A DNA stretch of 64,000 nucleotides from Anodontia alba (GCA_964016985.1 OZ024823.1:24702095-24766094), one strand, 5' to 3'; shown: positions 1 to 10,640, counted from the first letter of the stretch. Program-made: numbers and translations. The notes: generated by a model not told the origin, from the letters alone.

Positions 1-55
1 AACACACACACACAAAAAAAAACATTATAAAACAGTTGCAATAATCGACTTATCG

Positions 56-90
<35 letters not shown>

Positions 91-191
91 AAAGAAAAAG
101 AAAAAACAACAACAACAAAAAAAAAAAAACAACAAAAAAAAAAAAAAAAAAAAAAACAACAACCAAAAAACAAAAAAAAAAAAAAAAAAAA
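1..191. repeat. A-rich low-complexity tract
   Basis: Nearly pure A with scattered C (AAC and CA motifs), interrupted at about 18-60 by ordinary sequence. No coding potential. It may be the tail of a retroelement lying outside the window, but nothing here shows that. Confidence 0.9.
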
Positions 192-244
192 ACTATCTCA
201 TCGGTGAAATATCACCATATTAGATTTTGTTGGGTTACATATAT

Positions 245-505
245 CATCACGAAAACACGCCTATATAGTTTTGACTATCTTAAGCCCCATTTTTATACAG
301 TAAAACTGGGGTTTACAGGGGTATACATTAATTTTCTTATTTCTGCTCAAAAAACATAGATTTTGGGTACTCGTTAGAACCGCATCGGGCTATAACGAGT
401 ATCCACAATCTATGTTTTGAGCGGAAATATGAAAAACTACCAGAATTTTTCATCTGAAAGTTTTCATTTGGTGGTAAACATTCTCAATATACTTTGATAC
501 TCGAC
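245..505 (-). mobile_element. Family A foldback MITE, right end lost
   Basis: Starts with the family terminus CATCACGAAAACACGCC, then the GGGGTTTACAGGGGTATACA block, then the core hairpin built on ACATAGATT...GGGTACTCGTTAGAACCG. The second arm reads TAACGAGTATCCACAATC. The distal end decays at about 505, without the usual GTTTTCGTAATG terminus. Confidence 0.8.
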
Positions 506-992
506 TATTTAGCCGTTTTGCGGCCTGAAAAATTCTTAACCGTTTACCACAAATATCACGGTTTCTCTCCAGTATGTATTCTCATATCAAACGGTCATGC
601 TGAACTATTTATAGACTTTGGCGAATATTTCTGTATGGTGCACCTAAATTGTTAAGTTTTACAATATATTTTACAATAAATTAACTAAAATGAAGTGTTT
701 TCAAGTAAAATATAAGGTGTTACGATGATACAGAAAATAAGTACTTGCGCAAATGGCAACAAAACTGGAACTAGATAAAGTGTGAGAAAAAATAATAATC
801 ATTTTTGTTTACCTTCGTTGTAATTACGCCCCTTGCATAATACCATATTTCCCCGACGTCGACTCCTAGTAATAATAATTTATTATAAACTGGCCTAGTA
901 CTAGTATAATTTTTTGCGTGTAGAAACCCTAAAAGACAAGGAACTAAAAAAATCAACAGCATCAACAACAATAACAAAAACACAAAAGTTTC
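506..992. other. Unclassified AT-rich spacer
   Basis: No gene, convincing hairpin or tandem repeat recognised. The one longer reading frame here (771-1040, minus) runs into the neighbouring MITE and is hydrophobic low-complexity, so it is not called. Confidence 0.5.
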
Positions 993-1271
993 CATTACGA
1001 AAACACGCCTATTCAAATATATAGAAAATTTTATCGCCAAAAAATGAAAATTTTCAGATAAAAAAACTCAGATATTTTCCATATTTCTGCACAAAACAGA
1101 GATTGTGGGTACTCGTTAGAACCGCCTCGCTGAGGCGGTTCTAACGAGTACTCAAAATCTATGTTTTCAGCAGAAATAAGAAAAATAACGTTTACCCCTG
1201 TAAACCCCAGTTTTACTATATAAAAATGGGGTTTAAAGGGGTCAAAATTATATAGGTATGTTTTCGTGATG
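993..1271 (+). mobile_element. Family A foldback MITE, full length
   Basis: Complete representative. The 5' terminus CATTACGAAAACACGCCTAT is inverted-repeated at the 3' end as ATAGGTATGTTTTCGTGATG. From left to right it holds a small palindrome (TGAAAATTTTCA), a long central hairpin whose arms meet at CGCCTCGCTGAGGCG, and a third foldback where AAACCCCAG and GGGGTTT flank TTTTACTATATAAAA. It has no coding capacity, so it is non-autonomous. The mobilising transposase is unknown. Confidence 0.88.
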
Positions 1272-1377
1272 ATTCAGTTCACTGAACGCATATGTAAACG
1301 CATATGTACATACGCTATGACAGGATATATGGGTGACAGTTAATTCTGCTTTAAGATAAACTGCTTTAACATATTCC

Positions 1378-1939
1378 TAGTCTGTCTCCAGACTTTATCT
1401 TTTCAATCATTTTCTCTTTTCTTTCAAAGGCGTACAATCTAATACAGCTTACCGTATTCGATCTAATTACCGCACATATCCCTATAAGCGCACACTCATG
1501 AATTTCCGTAGTCTTCAGATTACAGCCAGTGTACTTTTTATTTACTTTTTTATAAAGGCATATGTTGTGGGTTCTCATTTGAATTGCATCGACTTGTCGA
1601 TGCAATTCAAATGAGTATCCACAACATATGCCTTTATAAAGAAAATCAGAAAAAAATCGCATAATCATCATCAAATAAGGCCTTTTCTGATTTTTTTATA
1701 GTGTATCCGTAATAGGTATAGGTACATATTTTATCACATCTGAGTGTTCCCAGTAATTTTGAAAAACCTAAGCGCACAGTGCGGTAATTAGGTCGAATAC
1801 GGTATAATGATTTGACAAGTTATGTCCCTTAGTGAAAAGGATAGTAAAACAGTGAAATGGGACTAAAGAGACAAATATAGCTACAGGAAAGTGATAAAGA
1901 ATGAAAAAAAAAAATGTAGGAACGACTGGAGCCAGTCTA
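1378..1939 (+). mobile_element. Family J MITE split by a nested element
   Basis: Outer ends are a degenerate inverted repeat: TAGTCTGTCTCCAGAC at left and GACTGGAGCCAGTCTA at right. Without the 351 bp insert at 1452-1802 it is about 209 bp, matching the uninterrupted copy at 9118-9319. The two share the GTACAATCTA and AAGAGACAAATA blocks. Confidence 0.75.
1452..1802 (+). mobile_element. 351 bp TA-flanked MITE nested in family J
   Basis: Terminal inverted repeat of about 24 bp beginning CCGTATTCGATCTAATTACC and ending GGTAATTAGGTCGAATACGG, bordered on both sides by TA (1450-1451 and 1803-1804), as expected of Tc1/mariner/pogo-type insertion. The interior (about 1545-1655) is a strong hairpin whose left arm contains GCATATGTTGTGGGTTCTCA. 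No coding capacity. Confidence 0.8.
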
Positions 1940-2039
1940 ACATATCCCTTCTATTTCTACTGTTTTTAGCATAGATTGTATTTACATGAGGATTTCACAA
2001 GTGTTTAATATCAATGTTATTAATCAAGTAATTTCATAT

Positions 2040-2600
2040 AGACCGAGTTCGGCCTTGGGTCAATACAGCCAAGTAGGACTTGTATCTCGACCAATACAAA
2101 ACTATTTGATAAATGAAAATTTGGTTAATCAACTTTTAAAACATCTTGCTTTGTTATCTCAGGAAAAAATCGGCCAATTCAGAAACAACAACAACAACAA
2201 CAACAACAAAAAAAAACAAACAAAAAACAAACAAAAAAAAAAAAACAACAACAAAAAACAGAAAAACAGACCAATTCAGAAAAAAAGTCGGCCAATACGA
2301 CCTGTATTGGTCGAGCTTTCTGTTTTGGCCGAGTTTGTTATTAGTATGTTGTGGGCTGATTTTGCAATACAAATACTATATTAAGGTATTAGTTAATAAT
2401 ATAGCGCTGATTATCTAAACTAATAAAATTTTTTCATAACAATTATGTGACCAAGTCCATAGCATGCATTTAATCTTTTTAATATGACCGAAATTCGTTG
2501 ATAATGACATAAAAGCGGGTAACACGGCATACCACCTATCCTATCCCGATAACAAACTCAGCCAATAAGGACAAAGTCGGCCAGTAAAAAAAAAAAAAAA
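2040..2600. repeat. TCGGCCAATA-rich region with AAC/A tract
   Basis: The motif (T)CGGCCAATA(C/T) or its complement recurs at about 2050, 2170, 2290, 2320 and 2565, and GGCCAATACGACCTGTATTGG forms a local hairpin at 2290-2311. The centre (2187-2276) is an (AAC)n/poly-A tract. The poly-Asn/Lys reading frames through it are low-complexity, not genes. Confidence 0.6.
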
Positions 2601-3191
2601 AAAGAATAGAAAAAAAAAAAAAAAAAAGACTTGTTAGAAATTTTAAATGTTTGGAATTCTATAAATTACGCTTAACAGTATCAATGCATCCACCCACTTT
2701 ATAAGTGAAAATGTCATAGCTCCAGGCAGTCCCAGATTTGAATTAAGTTGTAACAACGAGCCATTTACTAATCAGTTCATTTTAATAACAATATACTGGA
2801 ATTCGACCATCATTCTACAGTAAATTAATTTGACATTTATTAATACCGGAAGTTGGAACTTTATTAATTAGTCGCGAAAAAGAAGAGATGTAGAAGACAA
2901 GTTTTCGGAATTCAGTACCAGTGCCAGAGCTGCCCTTGGTAAAATAGCATAGGATCAGTCATGGTCTTTCATAACGTGCTTTCTGGGAAATGGCGTTGGC
3001 GCAGACAATAAAGAGCGGACATTTGGTGTGTTGTCGTCATCAAATATAGCAGACGATAAGTGCATGATTATTTTGTTTTCTAAAAACAGGAAATGTCCAG
3101 TTTTTAATAAAATGAAATAAGGCATGACAAATCAAAACGAATGGTTTATAATTGGCATCTGCTAATATTTAAAGCCCCCTGTTAAACTTAA
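2601..3191. other. Unclassified spacer
   Basis: AT-rich. After the poly-A tract at 2586-2627 I recognise no repeat family or gene. Confidence 0.5.
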
Positions 3192-3462
3192 AATCACAAC
3201 TGCAGCAGACAACAGTTCGTGATTTTTTTTTGTATTTTCAGAGAAAATAATGCTTAACATTTCATGTGACATGAAATGTCAAGCCTTATTCATCACAACT
3301 GCAGCAGACATTTTTTTTTGAGACTTTTTTATTTTTCGCAGAAACTAATGCTTTGCATTTCATATGAATCGTCATCCTAGCAGGCAATTCACGTGAAATG
3401 TCAAGCCTTGTTTTCCCAGAAATTAAAAAACATTTAAAATGTCGTCTGCTGCAGTTGTGATT
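3192..3462 (+). mobile_element. Family B-related foldback MITE
   Basis: Ends AATCACAACTGCAGCAGAC and GTCTGCTGCAGTTGTGATT are perfect inverted repeats. The inside carries the B-type CATTTCATGTGAC/ATGAAATGTCAAGCC arms, and a second internal copy of the terminus lies at about 3284-3303. This points to a rearranged or tandemly duplicated foldback. Confidence 0.75.
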
Positions 3463-4106
3463 AGCACTTCATGGATTAATTTTCTCTCTGCCAAATGACG
3501 TTGAAATCAAATTGAGTTCTCTCCCTTTGATTAAAATAGAAGGAAAATAAAAAACTGCATTGGGGGCTTCAGTAAAATTAATTTTCTAAATTAACTATTT
3601 CAGACCACCAAAGATGATTTCAGAAGCACTCCTGGAACCACGCGCTAAGAATCGTCTGCTGTGGTCTGAGACATACCTATAGTAGATAGTTCCGCCATGT
3701 TTCAGAAAAAAAGGTGGAACGTGTTGGAAGGATTTTTACATTTTCAAAAGAAAATATTATCTTAAAAAGTTACAATATCTTTGCGTACTAAATCCTGGAA
3801 ACTTAACACTTATTGTTGCTAAATATGAAACTAATATTGAGTCACTTAGTTCAAAAGATTTACCGTTCCTCATGCATAAAATGAAAGTAGCGCTGATATT
3901 GATATCAGATTAGAGAAATATACCAGACGGAAATGTCAGAGAGGTCTCCGAATATCGTGCCTAATTCAGGCAGTAACAGTTCGGCCCACGGAATTCAGCG
4001 CATGCGCACATGCACAGCCGAAAGCAAGTCCTCTCTATTGTAAAGATGAAAGAACTCAGAAGTTACACCAAAGAAATGTTTTCTCTAAATACACTACAAC
4101 AGTTTT
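3463..4106. other. Unclassified spacer
   Basis: Contains an imperfect CAGACCACCAAAG...TGGTCTG inverted pair at about 3602-3671. Otherwise no repeat family or gene is recognised. Confidence 0.45.
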
Positions 4107-4285
4107 CAGCAGACGACATTTTGATTTTTTTTCTTATCATACCAAGAAAATAGTTTTGACATTTCATGCAAACTGTCTCCTCGGGAGACAATTTGCATGA
4201 AACGTCAAAGCCTATTTTCTGGGAAAAAAAAAAAAATTTCAAAATGTCTTCTGCTAAAATTTTTACTCAGAATGCTAAGCGTTAA
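4107..4285 (+). mobile_element. Family B foldback MITE
   Basis: CAGCAGACGACATTTTGA at left and AAAATGTCTTCTGCT at right surround a hairpin with arms GACATTTCATGCAAACTGTC and GACAATTTGCATGAAACGTC and the loop TCCTCGGGA. The flank ATGCTAAGCGTTAA is typical of the family. Confidence 0.8.
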
Positions 4286-4309
4286 TTCACTACATGAAAG
4301 TTTTCATAT

Positions 4310-4434
4310 TAGCGCTCTGCATGCTGAGCGAAAATTTCAACAGACGATATTTTAAAATATTTTTCTTATTTTCTCAGAATTCTTAGGAGTCAATTTGCAT
4401 GAAATGACAAAGCCTCTTTTCTGGGAAAAATAAG

Positions 4435-4468
<34 letters not shown>

Positions 4469-4511
4469 AAAGTTGTCGTCTGATGAATGTTGCCAGAAAG
4501 CGGTAAGGTTA
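4310..4511 (+). mobile_element. Family B MITE with collapsed left arm
   Basis: Only the right arm (AATTTGCATGAAATGACAAAG) is intact. A poly-A run (4435-4466) has expanded in the AAATAAGAAAAA segment. The right terminus GTTGTCGTCTGATGAATG is still recognisable. Confidence 0.65.
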
Positions 4512-4556
4512 AAAGGAATGGACAACTCAATAAAACGGACTTATTTGTGGGAAACA

Positions 4557-4558
<2 letters not shown>

Positions 4559-4601
<43 letters not shown>
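4559..4601 (+). repeat. (ATT)n microsatellite
   Basis: About 14 uninterrupted ATT/TTA units. A second (ATT)n run lies at 4829-4861. The tyrosine-run reading frame across it is an artefact. Confidence 0.95.
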
Positions 4602-4663
4602 CATAGGATTTTTAAAGGAGTATTTGATGATAATTGTGGGACGATTTTCTTTAGTTCTTCACA

Positions 4664-4775
4664 AAAAAAAAAAAAAAAAAAAAAAAATATATATGTTATG
4701 GGTACTGATTAAAAGCGCCTTAGCGAGACACTTCTAATAACTTACAATAACATATATTTTATTGAGAAATAGGAA
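4664..4775 (+). repeat. Poly-A followed by degenerate core hairpin
   Basis: A 24-base A run (4664-4687), then ATATATGTTATGGGTACTGA...ATAACATATAT. This is a decayed form of the hairpin core used by families A and K (GGGTACT...AAGCGCCT) without recognisable termini. Confidence 0.55.
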
Positions 4776-5133
4776 ATAATATCTCAGAATTATCGCCAAT
4801 TACATGTATCCCTTCTTAACCTATCTCTGAATTATTATTATTATTATTATTATTATTATTTATGTGTGATCTGATTAAAACTTATTGTATTTCAGTCCAG
4901 CGAAATGATAGGACACGTGTAAACTGGTCAGCACTATTATTAGAAAAATTAAACAAAACGAAGTTTTAAACTTTTTACCTGTATTTTAAGGCATTTTCAT
5001 GAATAAATAAACAGGCTAAAAGAAACACGAAATGGACTATTTTAAGAAACCTAACATTCATCTGACATGTAAGACTATATAAAATCTAGACCCGTTACGT
5101 TTTACCATTTCAGAATATCTTCTTTTTTTTCTT

Positions 5134-5353
5134 AATGCTCAGTATTTTGAGTAAATATTTCATCAGACGACATTTTGAAATTTTTTATTTTTTTATTTTT
5201 CCAAGACTACAGGTTTTGACATTTCATGCAAATTGTCTCCAATGGAGACAATTTGCATGCAATGTCAAATCCTGTTGTCTGGGAAAATAAGAAAAAAATC
5301 ACGGTCATCAATTTGTCATTTGCTGAATTAGCTCAGAGAATGGTAAATGTTAA
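5134..5353 (+). mobile_element. Family B foldback MITE
   Basis: Arms TTTTGACATTTCATGCAAAT and ATTTGCATGCAATGTCAAAT close on GTCTCCAATGGAGAC. The termini CATCAGACGACATTTTGAAA and TTTGTCATTTGCTGAA have diverged. It ends with the AGAATGGTAAATGTTAAA flank, 8 bp before the next MITE. Confidence 0.8.
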
Positions 5354-5360
5354 ATTAGAA

Positions 5361-5580
5361 CATCACGAAAACACGCTTATTCAAAATTTTACCACCAAAA
5401 TATGAAAATTTTCAGATAAAGATTCTGATATTTTTCATATTTCTGCTCAAAACATAGATTGTTGGTACTCCTTAGAGCCGCCATGCCGAGGCGGTTCTAA
5501 CGATTACCAACAATCTATGTTTTGGACAGAAATAAGAAAAATAATGTATACCCCTGTAAACCGCAGTTTTACTATATAAA
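5361..5580 (+). mobile_element. Family A MITE, 3' truncated
   Basis: Begins CATCACGAAAACACGC and keeps the core hairpin (GTTGGTACTCCTTAGAGCCG), but stops at TTTTACTATATAAA. The last ~50 bp, including the GGGGTTTAAGGGGGTC block and terminus, are missing. Confidence 0.8.
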
Positions 5581-5664
5581 ACCACCACACGGCTGTTTCC
5601 TGTAGTTTACTATCTAATACTAGTAAACATATCTCGAATAGAGCCGCCTCCCTTATCCTTCGTA

Positions 5665-5865
5665 ACCTTTACCACTCTTTGGGCACATTCAGCACACGAC
5701 ACATTGATGCTATTTTTTCTTATTTTTCACAGAAAATAGGCTTTGGCATTTCATGCAAATTGTCTGCTAAGGAAATGAAATGTCAAAGCCTATTTTCTGG
5801 GAAAAATAAGAAATAATATATTTCAAAATTTCTTCTGCTGATTTTTTTTTCCGGCATGCAAATGT
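5665..5865 (+). mobile_element. Family B foldback MITE
   Basis: Starts with the reversed flank AACCTTTACCACTCTTTGGG and shows paired TTTCTTATTTTTCACAGAAA / TTTTCTGGGAAAAATAAGAA. The left half of the inner hairpin is shortened: only AATTGTCTGCTAAGG remains of the loop region. Confidence 0.75.
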
Positions 5866-5996
5866 TTAAAGTATCATATGTTTGAAACTTCTTACAACAA
5901 AGTTTTTAACGTTTTGATATATTCTATCAATCACAGTGACAAATATATTCTTGAAACATACTTTAAACATTGACTTTATATATTAGCATTAAGCTA

Positions 5997-5999
<3 letters not shown>

Positions 6000-6044
<45 letters not shown>

Positions 6045-6082
6045 TGTGTGTGTGTGATTAGCATTAAGATACGCGCGCGCGC

Positions 6083-6128
<46 letters not shown>
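6000..6128 (+). repeat. (TG)n and (CG)n(TG)n microsatellite
   Basis: Two alternating purine-pyrimidine runs, 6000-6056 (TG) and 6072-6128 (CG then TG), separated by GATTAGCATTAAGATA. The TTAGCATTAAG just upstream (5984-5994) is repeated in the spacer, so the second run looks like a local duplication. Confidence 0.95.
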
Positions 6129-6129
<1 letters not shown>

Positions 6130-6289
6130 CATCTTGTCATGACCATCACAATTTATGCATACTGGACGATCTCATTCTAAAGTTTGAATTACTTCCCTTT
6201 GATTGTTTTTGTTTTGTTCTTTTTTGCATTTTTTCGGTATTATCATTATTTCGTCTACTGCAGATAAAAACTGTAAAGACCCTGTTGCA

Positions 6290-6394
6290 GACGCATTTAA
6301 ACCCTTAAAGTGCCAAGCAAAATTGACAATCTATTTTTTTTTCATTTGCAGACGGTTATTTTTCTTAGCAGATGCCTAGCAGACGATTTACATG

Positions 6395-6435
<41 letters not shown>

Positions 6436-6490
6436 ATAATAATAATTCAAAATGTCGTCTACTGTAGTCGTGATTTGCCCTTTCAGGATG
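6290..6490 (+). mobile_element. Degenerate family B MITE with A-run expansion
   Basis: Remnants of the B layout (CAGACGATTTACATGAAATG, AAAATGTCGTCTACTG) around a ~40 base poly-A/(ATA)n expansion at 6401-6446. The right terminus GTAGTCGTGATTTG resembles the B variant at 3192-3462. Confidence 0.55.
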
Positions 6491-6496
6491 AAAGTT

Positions 6497-6799
6497 GGAC
6501 TGGCTCCAGTCTCTAGTGACTAAATATTTTTTCTTATAAAATATTGTGTAAATAAATAAAAAAATAAAGAATCCTGTTTGATAATCCACTAATATAAGAC
6601 CGAAATAATATCATGACTATAAAGGCTGGTCACTAGTGACCAGCCTTTATAGTCATTATATTATTTTGGTTTCATTTTAGTGGATTATCAAACTAGTGAC
6701 CAGCCTTTATAGTCATAATATTTTAGTTTTCTTTTAGTGGATTATCAATCAGGATTATAAGAAAAAATATTTAGTCACTGGAGACTGGAGCCAGTCTAG
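6497..6799 (+). mobile_element. Long palindromic element with reiterated arm
   Basis: Left arm GACTGGCTCCAGTCTCTAGT pairs with ACTGGAGACTGGAGCCAGTC at the right end. The centre meets at GGTCACTAGTGACC. The block CTAGTGACCAGCCTTTATAG plus the GGATTATCAA motif occurs twice on the right (about 6635 and 6693), so one arm segment has been tandemly duplicated. Termini resemble family J. Confidence 0.75.
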
Positions 6800-6829
6800 A
6801 TGAAAATAACAACCTATTGTTAGACTGGT

Positions 6830-7020
6830 TTCTTAACTTTTATCACTCTCTGGGCAAATTCGGCAAACGACAAACTTGTGATATTTTGTTTAAAATATTT
6901 TCCAGAAAATAGTGTCTCCTAAGGAAACACTTTGCATGAAAAGTCAGAGCCTATTTTCTGGGGGAATATAAGAAAAATATTCAAAATGTCGTCTGCTGAA
7001 ATTGTTACCAGCATGCTACA
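6830..7020 (+). mobile_element. Family B foldback MITE
   Basis: Starts CTTAACTTTTATCACTCTCT and ends AAAATGTCGTCTGCTGAAAT plus the ATGCTACA flank. The left inner arm is deleted, leaving GTGTCTCCTAAGGAAACAC as a short loop before TTTGCATGAAAAGTCAGAGC. Confidence 0.75.
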
Positions 7021-8174
7021 AGTCAAATATGAAGACTTATTTACAGCAAAAAATACTGGAACCACGCATCCTGATCTGTCATCTGCAATCATACACGCAG
7101 CAAGACAGAAGTAAAACATCGGATCTAAAAGAAGACATGTGACAACATCTGACAGGACAAACCCGTGATGGCTCAAGGGAATTTCTTATTTTTGTTTCAA
7201 ACCACATGGACACAGCCAAAACCAAACTCTTGTTTATCACACGAATCGTCCCGCAAAATCTGACACCACCGAAACCACAAGTGAACGATTAATTCCGTTT
7301 TCTTAATTTCCCCCAATATAATTTCTTAAGGATTGAATTTTGATAAATGACCCTATGGTGAAATTGACGGTTACCCAAAAGACATATGGCTAAATACCCT
7401 GGAGGCTGGCCAAACAAAGAAATATTAACATTTCTGTCCAAAATAATGTGTTTTTCTTTATTAACCATAATTCATATTCACCACTTAAAAGCTTTATTTC
7501 AATGTTTTATGGAGTTTTCGTCAATTGGAAGAAGTATCAAATTAACGGATTATTATAATTTGTAACCGCAGTGGAAAAACCAACGTTCTGCCCATATGAG
7601 GACATCAAATAGCCGGAAAGCCTGCGCTTCTGAGCAGCATGGTCAATGCCATACACAATACAGGGACTCGACAATAATATGAAGACAAAAGATGCACAGC
7701 TCGTCTAAATCTACGATGTTCAAATATAGAATACTGTTGATTTTCTCCGAAACGGGGCCTCGTTTGAAGGCTTCAGCCAGACAAACCACAGTTTTGTACA
7801 ATATTGTTAGCTTTATCATTAAAGATGTCACATATTCCCTGTCGTCGCTTCTAAAACCACAAATTATCAAAACTTAATACTTCATAATTCCATCAAACAT
7901 TCTGTTTCTATTTTCTTTTAACACTAATCAAAGCGTAGAAAATGTGATGTGAAGGATGTAGTAGGTAAACAACCCACATTCCATATGCGAACACTAAAGA
8001 TTAAAGACGTTGCGTAGTTGCACAGAGAGACGTTGCGTAGTTGCACAGAGAGGGAACAATCCTACCTAGACCAGCCTGGCATTGACGGAATTGTGTCGGG
8101 ATTCTGTACATTTCAGATATTATTCCTGATTATTATTATTATTATTAATGTGCCGCAACATATAACATGAAATA
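7021..8174. other. Unclassified sequence, no gene supported
   Basis: Over 1 kb with no family I recognise, except a 26 bp direct duplication (GACGTTGCGTAGTTGCACAG, about 8007 and 8030) and a short (ATT)n at 8128-8148. Short frames exist on both strands (6932-7114 plus, 7643-7870 minus) but show no domain, splice context or conservation clue. Confidence 0.45.
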
Positions 8175-8455
8175 CATCACGAAAACATACCTACGATAAC
8201 GTTGATCCCCGTAAACCCCACTTTTATATAGTAAAACTGGGGTTTACAGTGGTATACATTATTTTACTTATTTCTGCTAAAAACATAGATTGTGGGTCCT
8301 CGTTAGAACCGCCTCGGCGAGGCGGTTCTAACGAATACCCACAATCTATGTTTTGTGCAGAAATATGAAAAATATCAGAACTTTTATTCTGAAAACTTTC
8401 AGTTTTTTTGTTGGTGAAATGTTTAATATATTTGAATAAGCGTGTTTTCGTAATG
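8175..8455 (-). mobile_element. Family A foldback MITE, full length
   Basis: Reverse orientation: CATCACGAAAACATACCTAC at left, GCGTGTTTTCGTAATG at right. The central arms meet at CGCCTCGGCGAGGCG. In the left block AAACCCCACTTTTATATAGTAAAACTGGGGTTT is intact as a separate stem. Confidence 0.87.
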
Positions 8456-9004
8456 ATAAAAAAAAATCTATATCGTAGGCGAATAGCAAAGGCAGACAAT
8501 ATTTTTTGATACACTAATATCCTACATTTCCGAGTAAGCTAACAGGAGTGCCGAAACAACCACAGACAACAGAATTAGAACAACATTTGCAACACTAACA
8601 GGGTTCATCTGTATATTAAGTATTACAAGACTGCGTCCCAGCAAAATTACAACTTCATGTACTTGTTCATATCCGAGCAAACCTTCCTGCCTGATTCGGG
8701 AATGACCCAAACGAAATTCCAAAACCATGTACACACCTTTACTCCAAACAACCGGGAAAAAAAACTGCAGGAGGTTTTCTCACAAGTTTGCAAACACGTG
8801 AAAAGATGCATTATTATTCCTGCATTAAGTCCTGACAATGACATATTATTTACGACTCATTTTGACTGACTTGGCCAAAGCCATACTGCCTACTGTGTTT
8901 GTGTTATTTGTTATTTTCACAAACACACCAGTGACACGCTACATACCTCAAACAGTTACCATATACAGCATAATGTATAATATGCACTGACCATAAGCAC
9001 TCTT
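8456..9004. other. Unclassified spacer
   Basis: Overlapping ~65-70 codon frames occur on both strands around 8650-8870. None has a start context, splice site or motif that would support a gene. Confidence 0.4.
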
Positions 9005-9110
9005 TTGGCGAATTTAGCAATTATATATTTTCTTATTTCCCCAGAAAATAGGTTGTGACATTTCATATAAATATTTTCCTTAGGAGATACGATTATACAG
9101 CGTTAATAAG
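9005..9110 (+). mobile_element. Family B fragment (left half)
   Basis: Contains TTTCTTATTTCCCCAGAAAA, TAGGTTGTGACATTTCATAT and TTTTCCTTAGGAGA, then stops. The right half is absent, replaced by the family J element starting at 9118. Confidence 0.65.
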
Positions 9111-9117
9111 TAATTGG

Positions 9118-9319
9118 TAGTTTGTCTCCATACTCTATCTTCTTTATCTGGTTGTCTTTTCAAGGTGTACAATCTAGTATAGCTTCAAATATTCTAATCA
9201 GTTATGGCCCTCAGTTTAAAAAAAAATGTAAAATGGGTTTAAGAGACAAATAAGGCTACATGAAATGATAGAAAGAGTGTCATAAATAGAGAAGTGTAGA
9301 AACGAATGTGCCCAGTCTA
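9118..9319 (+). mobile_element. Family J MITE, uninterrupted
   Basis: About 202 bp from TAGTTTGTCTCCATAC to TGTGCCCAGTCTA. It has the same internal order as 1378-1939 (GTGTACAATCTAGTATAGCT, then TTTAAGAGACAAATAAGGCT). It therefore shows what the 1378-1939 locus looked like before its insertion. Confidence 0.7.
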
Positions 9320-9339
9320 TGTAAAAGGTAAAACATTTT

Positions 9340-9520
9340 AATAGAGCCAGCGCAAGACAAAACCTAGAAAAAATGGCATGTGCGAAGACTCAGCTCAGCC
9401 TTGGCATACGCCCAGTGTGATCAGAGTCTTTGCTGTGCGCTCAATGGATAGCTAAGGACCCAAGCTTTCTTCATGCGGACAGCGAAGACTCAGATCAGAC
9501 TGGGCGGATAAGTTTCAGTA
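9340..9520 (+). mobile_element. Family D-related repeat (GGCATGTGCG type)
   Basis: Shares AATGGCATGTGCG, GAAGACTCAGCTCAGCC, TGATCAGAGTCTTTGCTG and TTCATGCGGACAGCGAAGAC with D elements. The opening differs (AGCGCAAGACAAAACC) and resembles the palindrome at 15305-15452. The 3' end merges into the next B element. Confidence 0.6.
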
Positions 9521-9529
9521 GACCACATG

Positions 9530-9800
9530 TTTATATATTTACAATTTTTTTTCAGAAACAGGCTTAGACATTTCTTGCAAATTGTCTCCCTGAGACAGGA
9601 GACAATTTGCATGAAATGTAAAAGCCTGTTTCCTGGTAAAAAGAAGAAAACTGTCATCAATTTGTTGTCTGCTGAATTTGACAAGACGGTAAAACAGAGT
9701 TTAAGAGACAATTTTCACGAAATGTCAAAGTCTGTTTTCTGAAACAAAAATACGAAATATTAGAAAAAACTATTTCAAAATATCACGATCTGAATTTTTC
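9530..9800 (+). mobile_element. Family B MITE, compound
   Basis: One B hairpin (CTTGCAAATTGTCTCC...GGAGACAATTTGCATG) is followed at about 9690-9800 by an extra right half (GAGACAATTTTCACGAAATG, GTCTGTTTTCTGAAAC). Two overlapping copies, or a tandemly duplicated right arm, are present. Confidence 0.65.
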
Positions 9801-10097
9801 ACCCATTGTACTAAGTGGTATAATGTACAGTTGGTTTCAAATGGTGCAAATGTAACTTTAGTGACGTCATAGTCATCTTTCTTTTCCTAAAAACCCGATT
9901 AGTTCCAGCTCTATTGTTAACAGATGGACGAACTTTTCTTTCCTTCTCAGTTCATGCACTCCGTAGACTCAAAAGAAACACCACAACTTTGGTCTCCTTA
10001 GAGCGCTCTATTTTCTGAAATTAATTAATTGGAATAAAACACATGTATAATATTTCAAGCATAAAGTTCAGTTCTACTATTTATTCTTCATATTACG

Positions 10098-10302
10098 TTA
10101 ACCCTTTCAGTCCTGCAGAACAAACAGTTTTTGCAAACAATGTAGATCCTGATGAGACGGCTCATAATGAGCCGTCTCACCAGGATCTACATTGTTTGCC
10201 ATTCTGTTTTGATTTTGACTGAGACCCCTATTTAGAACAATGGTTCGGATCAGATTCAAAGATGGGAGAGTCCACTTCAGAAACTCGGGGATGAAAGGGT
10301 TA
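10098..10302 (+). mobile_element. Long family C element
   Basis: Ends are inverted: TTAACCCTTTCAG at left, ATGAAAGGGTTAG at right. Inside, GCAAACAATGTAGATCCTGA starts a hairpin whose arms are GAGACGGCTCAT / ATGAGCCGTCTC. A related full copy lies at 19262-19462 with the same tail (CCACTTCAGAAACTCGGG). This is the CGGCTC-arm subtype. Confidence 0.75.
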
Positions 10303-10613
10303 GAACTGGCAAAAAAATAGAAATTTAAAATGTACTTCTAGAGTAACAATAAAATCTATAAAGGTTGCAGAGGTGGATTTGGATTGAATATAAGAAACCT
10401 TGCAAAGCGAAACGATATCGTCGTGACATATAGGAATAGCGCAGTGCCAAATCAATGTGACACCCTCACAGACTCACTAGAGCCTTTGATCTTTGTATTT
10501 TAGTCATAGCTCCAGATAAGAGCATCATACATAAATACAGTCTTCTTATTTCTCTCCGAAAACATATTTTGTGGGTACTCATAAGAAGCGGATCAGAAAG
10601 ATAAGTTTGGGGT

Positions 10614-10615
10614 GA

Positions 10616-10640
<25 letters not shown>
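10614..10640 (+). repeat. Poly-A run
   Basis: About 25 A bases following AACATATTTTGTGGGTACTC (10560-10580), a fragment of the shared hairpin core. The second arm is missing. Confidence 0.8.
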
